Below are positions 43,906-53,896 of a DNA stretch of 64,000 nt, one piece after another. A model generated the notes under the pieces. The model had not been told where the DNA came from. It saw only the letters and a list, made by a program, of their open reading frames with translations, and ran no database searches. Position 1 is the first letter of the stretch, and each line of letters begins with the position of its first letter. The stretch lies in NCBI GenBank assembly GCA_963539215.1, contig CAUTJT010000004.1, positions 41,461 through 105,460 on the forward strand, in the 5' to 3' direction. Made by a program: the position numbers and the translations under genes. The stretch comes from CAURNT01 sp963539215 (GTDB lineage Bacteria; Fusobacteriota; Fusobacteriia; Fusobacteriales; Leptotrichiaceae).

Positions 43906-44040
43906 TTTTCCTCCAAATTTTTCTTATGATAAGTTATGGTATCAAATTAAATAAAATTAGTCAATCTATCTAAGATTATTTAAAGATTAAATTTATAATA
44001 CATAAAGAATAATTAGAATTTATAGTAATTTCTAACCTAA

Positions 44041-44069
44041 TTGATTTTAAAAATCGTATATGTTATACT
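44041..44069 (+). promoter_or_regulatory. Promoter of the heterodimeric ABC exporter operon
   Basis: TTGATT (44041-44046) and TATACT (44064-44069) are 17 bases apart. Transcription would begin near 44076, leaving a leader of about 50 bases that contains the terminator-like hairpin at 44094-44110. Confidence 0.55.
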
Positions 44070-44093
44070 AACTAAAACAAATCAAACTACTTA

Positions 44094-44110
44094 TACGTAG
44101 TTTTTTTAAT
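44094..44110 (+). terminator. Leader terminator or attenuator ahead of the ABC exporter genes
   Basis: AAACTAC and GTAGTTT pair over seven positions with loop TTATAC, followed by a T run, only about 20 bases into the predicted transcript and just ahead of the AGGAGG of the first exporter gene. No gene ends immediately upstream on this strand, so it is unlikely to be an ordinary gene-end terminator. Confidence 0.55.
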
Positions 44111-44128
44111 ATTTAGGAGGTAAATACT

Positions 44129-45853
44129 ATGTTTAAATTAATAAAAAAATCATTAAGAGAATACTATAAACAAAGTATACTCACTCCAATTTTTATTATT
44201 TTAGAAGTTCTTCTAGAAGTTTTGATACCACTGCAAATGGCACGAATAATAGATATTGGAATAAAAAATAGTAATATAAACTACATTTTAAAAGAAGGTA
44301 TAATACTTGTATTAATTGCAACTTGTTCTCTTTTATTTGGAATTTTAGCTGGTAATTATGCATCTGTTGCTTCTGCTGGATTTTCAAAAAATATTAGAAA
44401 AGATATTTTTTACAAAATACAAGAATTTTCATTTAAAAATATAGATAAGTTTTCTACATCAAGTCTTGTAACAAGAATGACTACAGATATATCAAATATA
44501 CAAGTTGCATTCCAAATGACTATAAGATTATTTATAAGAACCATATTTATGATAATCTTATCTCTTATTATGACTGTAATAATAAACCCTAAAATTGCTA
44601 TTGTATTTCTTTTAGCTATACCAATACTTGGATCTTTTCTATTTCTAGCAATTAAGTTTGTATTTCCATTATTTGAAAGTGCATATAATGAATATGATAA
44701 TATGAATAAGAAAATTCAAGAAAATATAAGAGCTGCTCGTGTTGTAAAAGCTTATGTTAGAGAAGAATTCGAAATTTCAAAATTTAATTCTACTTCTAAC
44801 CTTGTTTATAGCATATTTTTAAAAGCAGAAAAGTTATTATCATTTACAAATTTAATTATGCCTCTTACTATATATGGAGTAATACTTTCTATACTATATA
44901 TTGGAGGTAAAAGTATAGTTGCCGGAAATATGGCTACTGGTGAACTTACTACTTTAATAATATATGGCACACAAATATTAATGGCATTAATGATGATATC
45001 ATTTGTTTTTGTAATGAATTTAATAGCAGAAGCTTCAATACAAAGAATTATAGAGGTTTTAGATGAAAAAATAGATATAACTTCACCTAAAAACTCTATT
45101 AAAAATGTTAAAAATGGAGATATATCATTTAATAATGTAAACTTTAGCTATACAGGAAAAAACGGTAATCTTTCTTTAAAAAATATATCGTTAGAGATCA
45201 AATCAGGACAAACAGTTGGTATTATAGGTGGAACTGGTAGTTCAAAAACTACGCTTATACAACTAATACCTAGACTTTATGATGTAACCGATGGATCAGT
45301 ATCTGTCGGAGGTATAGATGTAAGAAACTATGATCTTGTAACTTTAAGAAATGCGATTTCTATTGTTTTACAAAAAAACACTCTATTTACTGGTACTATT
45401 TCTGATAATATACGGTGGGGAAATCCTAATGCTACACTCGATGAAGTAATTAAAGTTGCAAAACTTGCTTCAGCTGATAAATTTATACAAGAATTTCCAG
45501 ATAAATATGATACAAAAATACTACAAGGTGGTAATAATGTATCAGGTGGACAAAAACAAAGAATTTGTATAGCTCGTACATTACTTAAAAAACCAAAAAT
45601 ATTAATACTTGATGATTCTACAAGTGCAGTCGATACTAAAACTGATTATTTAATAAGAAAAGCATTTAAAGAAGAAATACCTGATACCACAAAAATAATT
45701 ATAGCTCAAAGAATATCTTCAATAGAAGATGCTGATATAATAATAGTTATGGAAAATGGGTCTATAAATGGTATAGGTACAAGTAAAGAATTACTAGAAT
45801 CTAATGAAATTTATAAAGAAATATATAATTCTCAAATGAAAGGAGGTAAATAA
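44129..45853 (+). CDS. Heterodimeric ABC exporter, subunit with degenerate ATP site
   Basis: This 574-residue half-transporter has six membrane helices (residues 15-310) and an ATPase domain. Walker A reads GGTGSSKTT, with Ser372 replacing the usual Gly before Lys373. Walker B is ILILDDSTSAVD, so Asp496 takes the place of the catalytic Glu, as in the non-hydrolysing site of TM287/288-type exporters. The signature VSGGQKQR is intact, and ISIVLQKNTLF is the Q-loop. It is two bases ahead of its partner gene, so the two form an obligate heterodimer. The substrate could be drugs or lipids; none is indicated here. Confidence 0.9.
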   Translation: MFKLIKKSLREYYKQSILTPIFIILEVLLEVLIPLQMARIIDIGIKNSNINYILKEGIILVLIATCSLLFGILAGNYASVASAGFSKNIRKDIFYKIQEFSFKNIDKFSTSSLVTRMTTDISNIQVAFQMTIRLFIRTIFMIILSLIMTVIINPKIAIVFLLAIPILGSFLFLAIKFVFPLFESAYNEYDNMNKKIQENIRAARVVKAYVREEFEISKFNSTSNLVYSIFLKAEKLLSFTNLIMPLTIYGVILSILYIGGKSIVAGNMATGELTTLIIYGTQILMALMMISFVFVMNLIAEASIQRIIEVLDEKIDITSPKNSIKNVKNGDISFNNVNFSYTGKNGNLSLKNISLEIKSGQTVGIIGGTGSSKTTLIQLIPRLYDVTDGSVSVGGIDVRNYDLVTLRNAISIVLQKNTLFTGTISDNIRWGNPNATLDEVIKVAKLASADKFIQEFPDKYDTKILQGGNNVSGGQKQRICIARTLLKKPKILILDDSTSAVDTKTDYLIRKAFKEEIPDTTKIIIAQRISSIEDADIIIVMENGSINGIGTSKELLESNEIYKEIYNSQMKGGK

Positions 45854-45855
45854 TA

Positions 45856-47709
45856 ATGAAAAAAGCTAAAAATCCAATAAAAACATTTTTAAGACTATTA
45901 AACTATATTTTTAAGAAAAATAAAATTGTATTTGTAGTTATAATGTTATGTATTATTATAAATACATTAGGATATATAACAATCTCACTATCACTTAAAA
46001 CTTTAGTTGATAGATATATCACTCCACTTATTAATGAAAATAATCCTAATTTCATGCCATTTATACAAGCTTTATTAGTCCTTGCTTTTATTTTTATAAC
46101 TGCAAGTATAGCTTCTTTTATTTATAACTTTTTAATGGTTACAATTGCTGAAAATACTATAAAAGATATAAGAAATGAAATGTTTAAACACATGCAAACT
46201 CTTTCAATTAGATATTTTGATCAAAATACTAATGGGTCTATAATGAGCATATACACTAATGATACAGATACATTAAGACAAACTATAAATCAATCATTAG
46301 CACAATTATTTACTTCCAGTTTAACTATTATTTCATCTTTTATATCAATGATATATTTAAGTCCTGCACTTTCTATATTTTCTTTCCTCGTTCTAATCTT
46401 ACTAATATTTATTATAAAAAATATTGGTAAAAAAAGTTCTAAATACTTTGGGGCTCAACAAAAAGGAATAGCTGATATTACCGGGTATATAGAAGAAAGA
46501 ATGAACGGACAAAAAGTTATAAAAATATTTAACCATGAAGAAATATCAAAAGAAGAATTCAATACATTAAATGAAAAATTATTTTCTTATAGCTCCAAAG
46601 CAAATAAATATTCTAGTTTAATAGGACCAATAGTTGGAAATATTGGAAACTTACAATTTGTTTTAACAGCAATAATAGGAAGTTTACTTTTAATAAATAA
46701 AAGTTCTGGTATAACACTTGGAATTTTAATCTCATATTTACAATTTACTAAAAGTTTCACACAACCTATACTTGAAATTTCACAGCAATTTAATATGATA
46801 ATTATGGGTATAGCTGGAGCAGAAAGAATATTTACTTTATTCGACACAAAATCTGAATTAGATGATGGCTCTGTTAGTCTTGTTAATATATATTTTGATA
46901 ACAATGGAAATATATTTGAAACAGATAAACCCACTAATCATTGGGCTTGGAAAAAAGATGGTAGATACATAGAACTTAAAGGAGAGGTTAGATTTAATGA
47001 TATGACTTTTGGATATGTAAAAGATAAAATTATACTTGAAAATCTTAATCTTTATGCAAAACCTGGTCAAAAACTCGCTTTTGTAGGTTCAACAGGGGCC
47101 GGTAAGACAACTATAACTAACTTAATAAATAGATTTTATGATGTTAATTCTGGTAATATAACTTATGATGGAATAAACATAAATGATATTAAAAAATCTG
47201 ATTTACGTAAATCTTTAGGTATAGTATTACAAGATACTCATTTATTTACAGGGACTATAATGGAAAATATACGATATGGTAGACTTGATGCTAGTGATGA
47301 AGATGTATATAATGCTGCAAAACTCGCTCATGCTGATCACTTTATAAATATGTTACCGAATAAGTTTGATACTATTATAGATGGTAGTGGTGAGGGATTG
47401 TCACAAGGTCAAAAACAATTACTTTCAATTGCTCGTGCAGCTATTGCTAATCCTCCAGTTCTTATACTTGATGAAGCTACTTCTAGCATAGATACAAGAA
47501 CAGAAAAACTAGTTCAAACTGGTATGGATAATCTTATGAAAGGTAGAACTGTATTTGTTATTGCACATAGATTGTCTACAATAAGAAATAGTGATGCAAT
47601 AATAGTTCTTGAAAATGGTAAAATTATAGAACGTGGTAATCATGATGATTTAATTATGAAAAAAGGAACTTATTATCAACTATATACAGGAGATTTAGAG
47701 CTAGATTAA
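45856..47709 (+). CDS. Heterodimeric ABC exporter, catalytic subunit
   Basis: This 617-residue half-transporter partners the product of the gene two bases upstream. It has six membrane helices, an extra linker of about 40 residues between membrane and ATPase domains (FDNNGNIFETDKPTN region, near residues 355-375), Walker A GSTGAGKTT and Walker B LILDEATSSID with catalytic Glu540. The signature is the altered LSQGQKQ. This pairing of a canonical Walker B here with a degenerate one in the partner matches TM288 and BmrD-like subunits. A bidirectional type stem follows the gene. Confidence 0.91.
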   Translation: MKKAKNPIKTFLRLLNYIFKKNKIVFVVIMLCIIINTLGYITISLSLKTLVDRYITPLINENNPNFMPFIQALLVLAFIFITASIASFIYNFLMVTIAENTIKDIRNEMFKHMQTLSIRYFDQNTNGSIMSIYTNDTDTLRQTINQSLAQLFTSSLTIISSFISMIYLSPALSIFSFLVLILLIFIIKNIGKKSSKYFGAQQKGIADITGYIEERMNGQKVIKIFNHEEISKEEFNTLNEKLFSYSSKANKYSSLIGPIVGNIGNLQFVLTAIIGSLLLINKSSGITLGILISYLQFTKSFTQPILEISQQFNMIIMGIAGAERIFTLFDTKSELDDGSVSLVNIYFDNNGNIFETDKPTNHWAWKKDGRYIELKGEVRFNDMTFGYVKDKIILENLNLYAKPGQKLAFVGSTGAGKTTITNLINRFYDVNSGNITYDGININDIKKSDLRKSLGIVLQDTHLFTGTIMENIRYGRLDASDEDVYNAAKLAHADHFINMLPNKFDTIIDGSGEGLSQGQKQLLSIARAAIANPPVLILDEATSSIDTRTEKLVQTGMDNLMKGRTVFVIAHRLSTIRNSDAIIVLENGKIIERGNHDDLIMKKGTYYQLYTGDLELD

Positions 47710-47735
47710 ATTATAATAGAATTATAGAAAATTTA

Positions 47736-47775
47736 AAAGGAATTACATCTTATTAAAACAAGATATAATTCCTTT
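47736..47775 (-). terminator. Terminator between the ABC exporter and 2H phosphoesterase genes
   Basis: Sixteen-position arms (AAAGGAATTACATCTT / AAGATATAATTCCTTT) pair fully in minus-strand RNA with one G-U wobble but have one C-A mismatch on the plus strand. T runs follow both sides; it favours the minus-strand gene. Confidence 0.7.
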
Positions 47776-47795
47776 AATTTTTAATCATACACTTT

Positions 47796-48455
47796 TTATT
47801 TTACTTCTACTTCATATAAAACATTTTTAGATTGTGCTTGACCTAACCCATCAACTTCTGCAACACCTATACTCTTTATTTTAGATTTAAATGGTGTTAA
47901 TACATAATTATTCATAAACATATCAATTTTAGCTGAATCTTTAGGTATTAATAATGTAATATGTGGATCATAATTCATAAATACATTAGGTGACCCGAAT
48001 TCTTTAAATGAGGCAGCCTTAGCTGGTATATTTTTTGCCCATCCAGGAACTTCAGCATCCATCGCTCTATATTTGTTAAGTCTAATAGTAGCAAGATCTG
48101 TTAATTGTTGTAATTCTAATGTATTTTTAGCATCTAACATTAACCAGTTACCACCTGTTTTACGTATTCTATAAAACTCAATTTCTAAAGGCTTAGCAAC
48201 TTGCGCTAAACTATCTACAACTTCCTTTACTTTAGGAAGTTCTTCTGCTTTATATTCTGTTAAATATAGAGTATTATGAACTACATAACCTTCTGAATAA
48301 AGTGAATCAATACCTACTTTTTTCAATTCTTCACTAATTTCTTTTACAGTTTTTTCTGCACTAGAATCTAATCTAACAAATACGTTATAATTTACATTTG
48401 CTGCAAATACTAATGAACTAATAGTTGTAAGTCCTAATAAAAACATTTTTTTCAT
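47796..48455 (-). CDS. Exported 2H phosphoesterase superfamily protein
   Basis: This 219-residue protein starts with a signal peptide (MKKMFLLGLTTISSLVFA) and contains two H-x-T-L motifs, HNTL at His60 and HITL at His165. Paired motifs of this form define the 2H phosphoesterase fold (2'-5' RNA ligase/LigT, cyclic phosphodiesterases, DUF1045). The NYDPHITLL context is particularly close to the family. Most members are cytosolic, so the secretion signal is unusual. It stands alone with its own terminator. The substrate might be a cyclic phosphate or 2'-5' bond in the periplasm; this is inference. Confidence 0.78.
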   Translation of the reverse strand: MKKMFLLGLTTISSLVFAANVNYNVFVRLDSSAEKTVKEISEELKKVGIDSLYSEGYVVHNTLYLTEYKAEELPKVKEVVDSLAQVAKPLEIEFYRIRKTGGNWLMLDAKNTLELQQLTDLATIRLNKYRAMDAEVPGWAKNIPAKAASFKEFGSPNVFMNYDPHITLLIPKDSAKIDMFMNNYVLTPFKSKIKSIGVAEVDGLGQAQSKNVLYEVEVK

Positions 48456-48579
48456 AATCTTTCTCCTTTTTTCTATTCTCTTTAAAAGTATACCCTATTA
48501 TCAAAAAAATACAAATAAATATGTTTTAATTTTATTATATATATGTTAAAATTAAGTATCAAATACAGTGAGGAAAATA

Positions 48580-51500
48580 ATGAATATAAGACTTATAATT
48601 TTTAAAAATAATCAAAAATTTAAAGAAGTAGAATTAATAACTAATAATAACGATAAATATACATATATGTGGTCAAGAGTAGAAAGTGCTAACTATTCAT
48701 TTAAAATTATTAAAAATGGTAAAGAATATGGTATTACATACAATCATACTTCTCCATTTGCTAGTGAATTTCATGCAATATCTGAAGAAAACTCTACACC
48801 AAAAGATATATCTGGATTTCAAAATGGTATAGATATATTAATAGAATACTTTAATAATGACAATAATTTTGTTTTGTATAAAAAGAAATTTACAAGATTT
48901 ATACTTAATTATAAAAAATATATAGATACAAAACCAGAAAAAATAGAAATTTCTGGTGACTTTAATTCATGGATTCCCTCAACAGAAAATATTAGATATA
49001 TAGGCGATAATAATTACGAAATAACAATTAATGCAAACAATGGATATTATGAGTATAAGTATTTAATAAATGGTAATTGGTTTCCTAAAGACAAAAATAA
49101 AATACTATTAATAGGTGAAAATGGTTCTCTTTTCCCTAAAGGTAAATTAGGAACCGGAACTTTTTCATATGACGCTATCATAGGTGAAAGTACTAATTTG
49201 GCATCTAAGGCAATAGTTCACTATCCTAAAAAATTAATATATTTTAATAAAATAACAGAACGTGAATTTGAATTTAGTATAAGATGTCAAAAAGAAGATA
49301 TATCAAGACTATATATATCTATAACTTCAAATAAAGATATACACAAAATATATGAATTAGAAAGATTTGTTGATAATACTAACTCTTTTGACTATTTCAA
49401 AAGAAAAATTACATTTGAAAATAATATAGAAATATTAGAATATCATTTTATACTTGAAGATGGTGGTGTTAAAAAATTCTTTGGAAAAAATGGATTAGTT
49501 GATAATCATCCTGATAACTTTATTTATAACATTGATGACAAAAAAAATAATGATATATTCTATATACCTTATTGGAGTAGAGAAGCTATTTGGTATAATA
49601 TATTCCCCGATAGATTCTATAATGGAGATACATATAACGATCCAATATTTAATGAATTTGGACCTCAAGCTTTCAAGAAAAATAAAAATTATGAATCTAA
49701 ATTTGTTAAAGAATATAAATGGGGCAAAGATGAAAATCTTCCTGTTTTTGATAGAAATAGATGGTGCTCTGATTTTTCAGAAAGATGTGATTGGGAGATA
49801 TCTAAAGAAATGGGTATAAACTATTCTTTAAAATATGCAAGAATGTATGGTGGAGATATTTTAGGAATAAAGAAAAAAATTCCATATTTAAAAGAATTAG
49901 GTATTACTGCTATATGGTTAAATCCAGTATTTTATTCTTATCAAAATCATAAGTATGGAGCAAATGATTTTAGACATATTTCTCCTGATTTTGGTACAAT
50001 AAGAACAAGTGGCAAATTACACAATGTATATATAAACTCTAAAAACAAATATGGAAATAAATCATATCTTGATATCCTTGGTAAAAATGCACCTAATCAT
50101 AGTGAACTTGAACTTTTAGAAGTGAATTTAACTGGTGAAAATAAAGGTAAAAATGGATATTTTGAAACAGATGATCCTAGTACTTGGGTATGGACTGAAT
50201 CTGATTTAATTATGGTTGATCTAATAAAAGAATTACATAAAAATGGTATAAGAGTAATATTTGATGGAGTATTTAATCATAGTAGTAATTTTAATTTTGC
50301 ATTCAATAATGTAATGATAGATGGAGAAAATTCTAAATATCTAGATTGGTATAAATTTAATGATTTTTCTAATTTTACACCTATTCCAGAAAATTGTAGC
50401 GAAGAAGAGGCTTTTAATATTCTTAATAAAAATAAAGAAAATGTTAGATATAGTGGTTGGGCCGGATTTAATACTCTACCTGAATTTAATACTTTCAATA
50501 CCGAGTGGAAAGAATATATATTTAATATTACAAGAAAATGGATGTTAGGACCTGATGGTAAAGAAAGTAGTAATTGGATGGAAGATGATGGTATAGATGG
50601 ATGGAGATTAGATGTTCCAAATTGCCTTGAAAATCAATTATTTTGGAAAGAATGGAGACATGTTGTTAAAGATTGTAAATCTGATTCGTATATAACTGCA
50701 GAACTTTGGAATAATGCAGGAGAAGATATTAATGGTGGAGATAAATTCGATGCCGTTATGAACTATAAATGGCTTGAAACCGTTATAGGATACTTTATAA
50801 ATCAAGGTAAAGAATTTAACGAAAGATATAAGATTAATGCAGAACAATTCTTACTTGAACTTAGAGAAATGAGAACTTGGTATCCTTTACAAGCTGTACA
50901 AGCATTACAAAACTTAAATGGATCTCATGATACAGATAGACTTTATTCAAGAATAATTAATGATAAATTAGGAAGAAATTTAGAAGAAGGAAAGCAATAC
51001 GAAAAAGGATACAATAATATACATCCAAGTCTTGCTTCTAACTATCATCCAAATACAACTATAGATTGGAAAAATAACAAAATTAAACCTAAAGATATAT
51101 TAAAATTAATATCTATATTCCAAATGACATATATAGGAGCTCCTATGCTTTATTATGGTGATGAAATAGGAATGTGGGGTGCAACAGATCCTTATTGTAG
51201 AAAACCTATGCTTTGGGATGAATTTTGGTATGATGATGAAAAAAATAATTCATATGTAAACAGTGGAGAAATATATTCTCAAAAACCAGATTTAGATCTT
51301 TTAGAATGGTATAAAAAAGTTATAAAAATACGTAAAGAACATAAAGTTTTAGTATATGGTAGAATAAAAAATATATATTGTGATAATGAAAAAGATATAA
51401 TAGTTTATGATAGATTTGATAAAGAAGAAAGTATAATAACTGTTATAAATAATAGCTTTGAAAATCATAATAATATTGAATTTAATATATATCACAAAGA

Positions 51501-51621
51501 TAAAATACTTATAGATCTTCTTTCAGGTAAAAAAGTTAAAAGTGATATAAATGGTAAAATTAATATTGATATTACAGCAAAAAAAGGATATATACTATAC
51601 TTAAAGAAAGAAGAGGAATAA
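48580..51621 (+). CDS. GH13 alpha-amylase family enzyme with N-terminal beta domains
   Basis: The 1013-residue protein has no signal peptide, so it probably acts on cytosolic alpha-glucans. Residues 1-330 hold two beta-sandwich modules, one similar to a glycogen-binding/E-set domain (EISGDFNSWIP). The GH13 barrel follows (IWYNIFPDRFYNGD), with FDGVFNHSS, nucleophile Asp678 (DGWRLDVPN), acid/base Glu708 (TAELWN) and Asp784 (GSHDTDR). A C-terminal beta domain ends the protein. The layout suits a neopullulanase/maltodextrin hydrolase. I chose ATG 48580, six bases after GAGG; the GTG at 48568 lies before that site. Monocistronic; substrate by family inference. Confidence 0.87.
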   Translation: MNIRLIIFKNNQKFKEVELITNNNDKYTYMWSRVESANYSFKIIKNGKEYGITYNHTSPFASEFHAISEENSTPKDISGFQNGIDILIEYFNNDNNFVLYKKKFTRFILNYKKYIDTKPEKIEISGDFNSWIPSTENIRYIGDNNYEITINANNGYYEYKYLINGNWFPKDKNKILLIGENGSLFPKGKLGTGTFSYDAIIGESTNLASKAIVHYPKKLIYFNKITEREFEFSIRCQKEDISRLYISITSNKDIHKIYELERFVDNTNSFDYFKRKITFENNIEILEYHFILEDGGVKKFFGKNGLVDNHPDNFIYNIDDKKNNDIFYIPYWSREAIWYNIFPDRFYNGDTYNDPIFNEFGPQAFKKNKNYESKFVKEYKWGKDENLPVFDRNRWCSDFSERCDWEISKEMGINYSLKYARMYGGDILGIKKKIPYLKELGITAIWLNPVFYSYQNHKYGANDFRHISPDFGTIRTSGKLHNVYINSKNKYGNKSYLDILGKNAPNHSELELLEVNLTGENKGKNGYFETDDPSTWVWTESDLIMVDLIKELHKNGIRVIFDGVFNHSSNFNFAFNNVMIDGENSKYLDWYKFNDFSNFTPIPENCSEEEAFNILNKNKENVRYSGWAGFNTLPEFNTFNTEWKEYIFNITRKWMLGPDGKESSNWMEDDGIDGWRLDVPNCLENQLFWKEWRHVVKDCKSDSYITAELWNNAGEDINGGDKFDAVMNYKWLETVIGYFINQGKEFNERYKINAEQFLLELREMRTWYPLQAVQALQNLNGSHDTDRLYSRIINDKLGRNLEEGKQYEKGYNNIHPSLASNYHPNTTIDWKNNKIKPKDILKLISIFQMTYIGAPMLYYGDEIGMWGATDPYCRKPMLWDEFWYDDEKNNSYVNSGEIYSQKPDLDLLEWYKKVIKIRKEHKVLVYGRIKNIYCDNEKDIIVYDRFDKEESIITVINNSFENHNNIEFNIYHKDKILIDLLSGKKVKSDINGKINIDITAKKGYILYLKKEEE

Positions 51622-51689
51622 TATAAAAATTAAATTTATAATGTTATAAACCAATATAACTTATTAAAATAAATTTAAGAAGGAGACAA

Positions 51690-52757
51690 ATGATAGCGAT
51701 AATTAAAGCTAAACGTAGTGCCATTGGTAAATATAACGGCATGTATAAAGATACTAAAATAGTAGAATTAGGAAGTGATCTTGTAAAAAGCCTAATTAAA
51801 GATATAGAAGTAGATGAAGTTATTATAGGTAATGTTTTATCTAGTGGTCATGGTCAAAATATAGCAAGACAAATAGCAATTAATTCAGGAATAGATATTG
51901 ATGTACCTGCATATACTGTTAACATGGTATGCGGTTCAAGCCTTAAAGCTATATGGAATGCAAGTCAAAGTATAATATCAGGAGATAATAAAATTGTACT
52001 TGCAGGTGGAATAGAAAAAATGACGGATTCTCAAAATATGATAATAGATGGACTTACAGATGCTTTTTCTAATAATCACATGGGTATAACTGCAGAAAAT
52101 ATATGTGAGAAATATAATATAACAAGAGAAGAATTAGATGATTTTGCATACCTTTCTCAACAAAGAGCAAAAAATGCAATAATGAATAATGTATTTTCTA
52201 ATGAAATATATAATGATAAAATAGATGAATACCCAAGACTTGATTTAGAAAGAGAAAAATTATCTACTTTAAAACCTGCATTTAAAGAAAACGGTAAAAT
52301 TACAGCTGGTAATTCATCTGGAATAAATGATGGTGCCGCAATGCTTGTACTTTCAGATCTTGAATATGCCCAAAAAATGGAATACGATATATTAGCATAT
52401 ATTAAGGGATTTAGTAGTAGTGGTTGTGATCCTCAATACATGGGGCTTGCTCCTATATATTCTACTAAAAAATTATTAGATAAATTTAATTTAAATATTA
52501 ATGATATAGATCTTTTTGAAATAAATGAGGCTTTTTCAGCTGTAGTTATAGCTTTTTCTAAAGAGCTTAATGTTCCTTTAGAAAAAATAAATATTAATGG
52601 AGGAGGAATTTCTTTAGGGCACCCTATAGGAACTAGTGGAGCAAGAATACTTACAACATTAATATATAATCTAAAAAGAAATAAATTAAAAAGAGGTATA
52701 GCAACATTATGTATAGGAGGTGGACAAGGTATTTCAGTATTAGTTGAAGTACTATAA
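51690..52757 (+). CDS. Acetyl-CoA acetyltransferase (thiolase)
   Basis: This enzyme condenses two acetyl-CoA into acetoacetyl-CoA, the entry to the mevalonate route. The 355-residue protein has the nucleophile Cys81 (NMVCGSSLKA), HMGITAEN, INEAFSAV, the catalytic His in GGGISLGHPIGTSGAR and the second Cys in ATLCIGGGQG. It is about 35-40 residues shorter than typical thiolases. Much of the loss lies between GGIEKM and the TDAF segment, where the substrate-covering loop normally sits. AGGAGA precedes ATG at 51690, and mvaS begins two bases after its stop. Confidence 0.9.
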   Translation: MIAIIKAKRSAIGKYNGMYKDTKIVELGSDLVKSLIKDIEVDEVIIGNVLSSGHGQNIARQIAINSGIDIDVPAYTVNMVCGSSLKAIWNASQSIISGDNKIVLAGGIEKMTDSQNMIIDGLTDAFSNNHMGITAENICEKYNITREELDDFAYLSQQRAKNAIMNNVFSNEIYNDKIDEYPRLDLEREKLSTLKPAFKENGKITAGNSSGINDGAAMLVLSDLEYAQKMEYDILAYIKGFSSSGCDPQYMGLAPIYSTKKLLDKFNLNINDIDLFEINEAFSAVVIAFSKELNVPLEKININGGGISLGHPIGTSGARILTTLIYNLKRNKLKRGIATLCIGGGQGISVLVEVL

Positions 52758-52759
52758 TT

Positions 52760-53896
52760 ATGAATATAGGTATAGATAAAATTTCTATGGAAGTATCAAA
52801 TAAATACGTATCTATTGAAGAGTTAGCTATCAAAAGAGGCGTTGAAGTAGATAAATTTATTAAAGGTATAGGACAAAGTGAAATGAGTTTCACATCTAAA
52901 AATCAAGATGCAATCACTCTTGGTTATCTTGCTGCTAGAGATATAGTTGACGATTATGATAGAGAACATATAGATCTTGTTATACTTGCAACTGAAAGTT
53001 CAGTAGATGAATCAAAAGCAGGAAGTATATATATTAAAGAATTTTTAGGAATAAATGACTATTGTAAATGTATAGAAATTAAACAAGCTTGTTTTGGTGC
53101 AACTGCTGCACTTGATTTTGCTAAAGGACATTTAACCTTAAATGAAAATTCAAGAGTTTTGATTATAGCATCTGATATAGCTAAGTATGGCCCTAATTCA
53201 GCAGGAGAAGTTACTCAAGGTGCTGGTGCTATTGCTATGATAGTTGCTCGTATGCCAAAAATTTTAGAATTTAACAATGATGAAGTTGCATATACTAAAG
53301 ATGTTATGGATTTCTGGAGACCTACTGGGGATATATATCCTAGTGTTGATGGAAAATTTTCTCTTGAATGCTATATAGAATTACTAAATAAAGCTTGGCA
53401 AGGATATAGACAAAAAAATTCTAAAAAAGAACTTAAAGCAATATGTTTTCATGTACCATATACAAAATTAGCATATAAAGCAATGATAAATCTTACAACT
53501 AATGAAGATATAATGAAAGAATTCTATAATTCAATAATATTTAATAAAAGAGTAGGTAATATATATACAGGATCTCTATATCTTTCACTTATTTCACTAC
53601 TTGTAAATACAGAAAATTTACAAGCAGGAGATAATATAGGAATGTATAGTTATGGCTCAGGTGCCGTTTCTCAATTCTTTAGTTTTAAACTAGTTGAAGG
53701 ATATGAAAAATATATAAACAAAGAATTTTTCGAAAATAAATTAAATAAAAGAATAAAAGTTCCAATCGATGACTATGAAAACATATTTTTTGAGAATCAA
53801 TCAGTACAAGAAAACCTAGATTTCTATCTTGATAGAATTGAAAATAATAAAAGAATATATGTATTGAAAGATGCTGATAAAAATGTGGAAAAATAG
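52760..53896 (+). CDS. mvaS: Hydroxymethylglutaryl-CoA synthase
   Basis: This enzyme adds acetyl-CoA to acetoacetyl-CoA to make HMG-CoA. The 378-residue protein has the catalytic Cys111 in KQACFGATAAL, at the position used in Gram-positive MvaS, together with LVILATESSVDESKA, the catalytic Glu region near residue 80, and CFHVPYTKLAYKA containing the active-site His. Its start lies two bases after the thiolase stop and its end overlaps the HMG-CoA reductase frame. It forms the middle step of the upper mevalonate operon. Confidence 0.93.
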   Translation: MNIGIDKISMEVSNKYVSIEELAIKRGVEVDKFIKGIGQSEMSFTSKNQDAITLGYLAARDIVDDYDREHIDLVILATESSVDESKAGSIYIKEFLGINDYCKCIEIKQACFGATAALDFAKGHLTLNENSRVLIIASDIAKYGPNSAGEVTQGAGAIAMIVARMPKILEFNNDEVAYTKDVMDFWRPTGDIYPSVDGKFSLECYIELLNKAWQGYRQKNSKKELKAICFHVPYTKLAYKAMINLTTNEDIMKEFYNSIIFNKRVGNIYTGSLYLSLISLLVNTENLQAGDNIGMYSYGSGAVSQFFSFKLVEGYEKYINKEFFENKLNKRIKVPIDDYENIFFENQSVQENLDFYLDRIENNKRIYVLKDADKNVEK

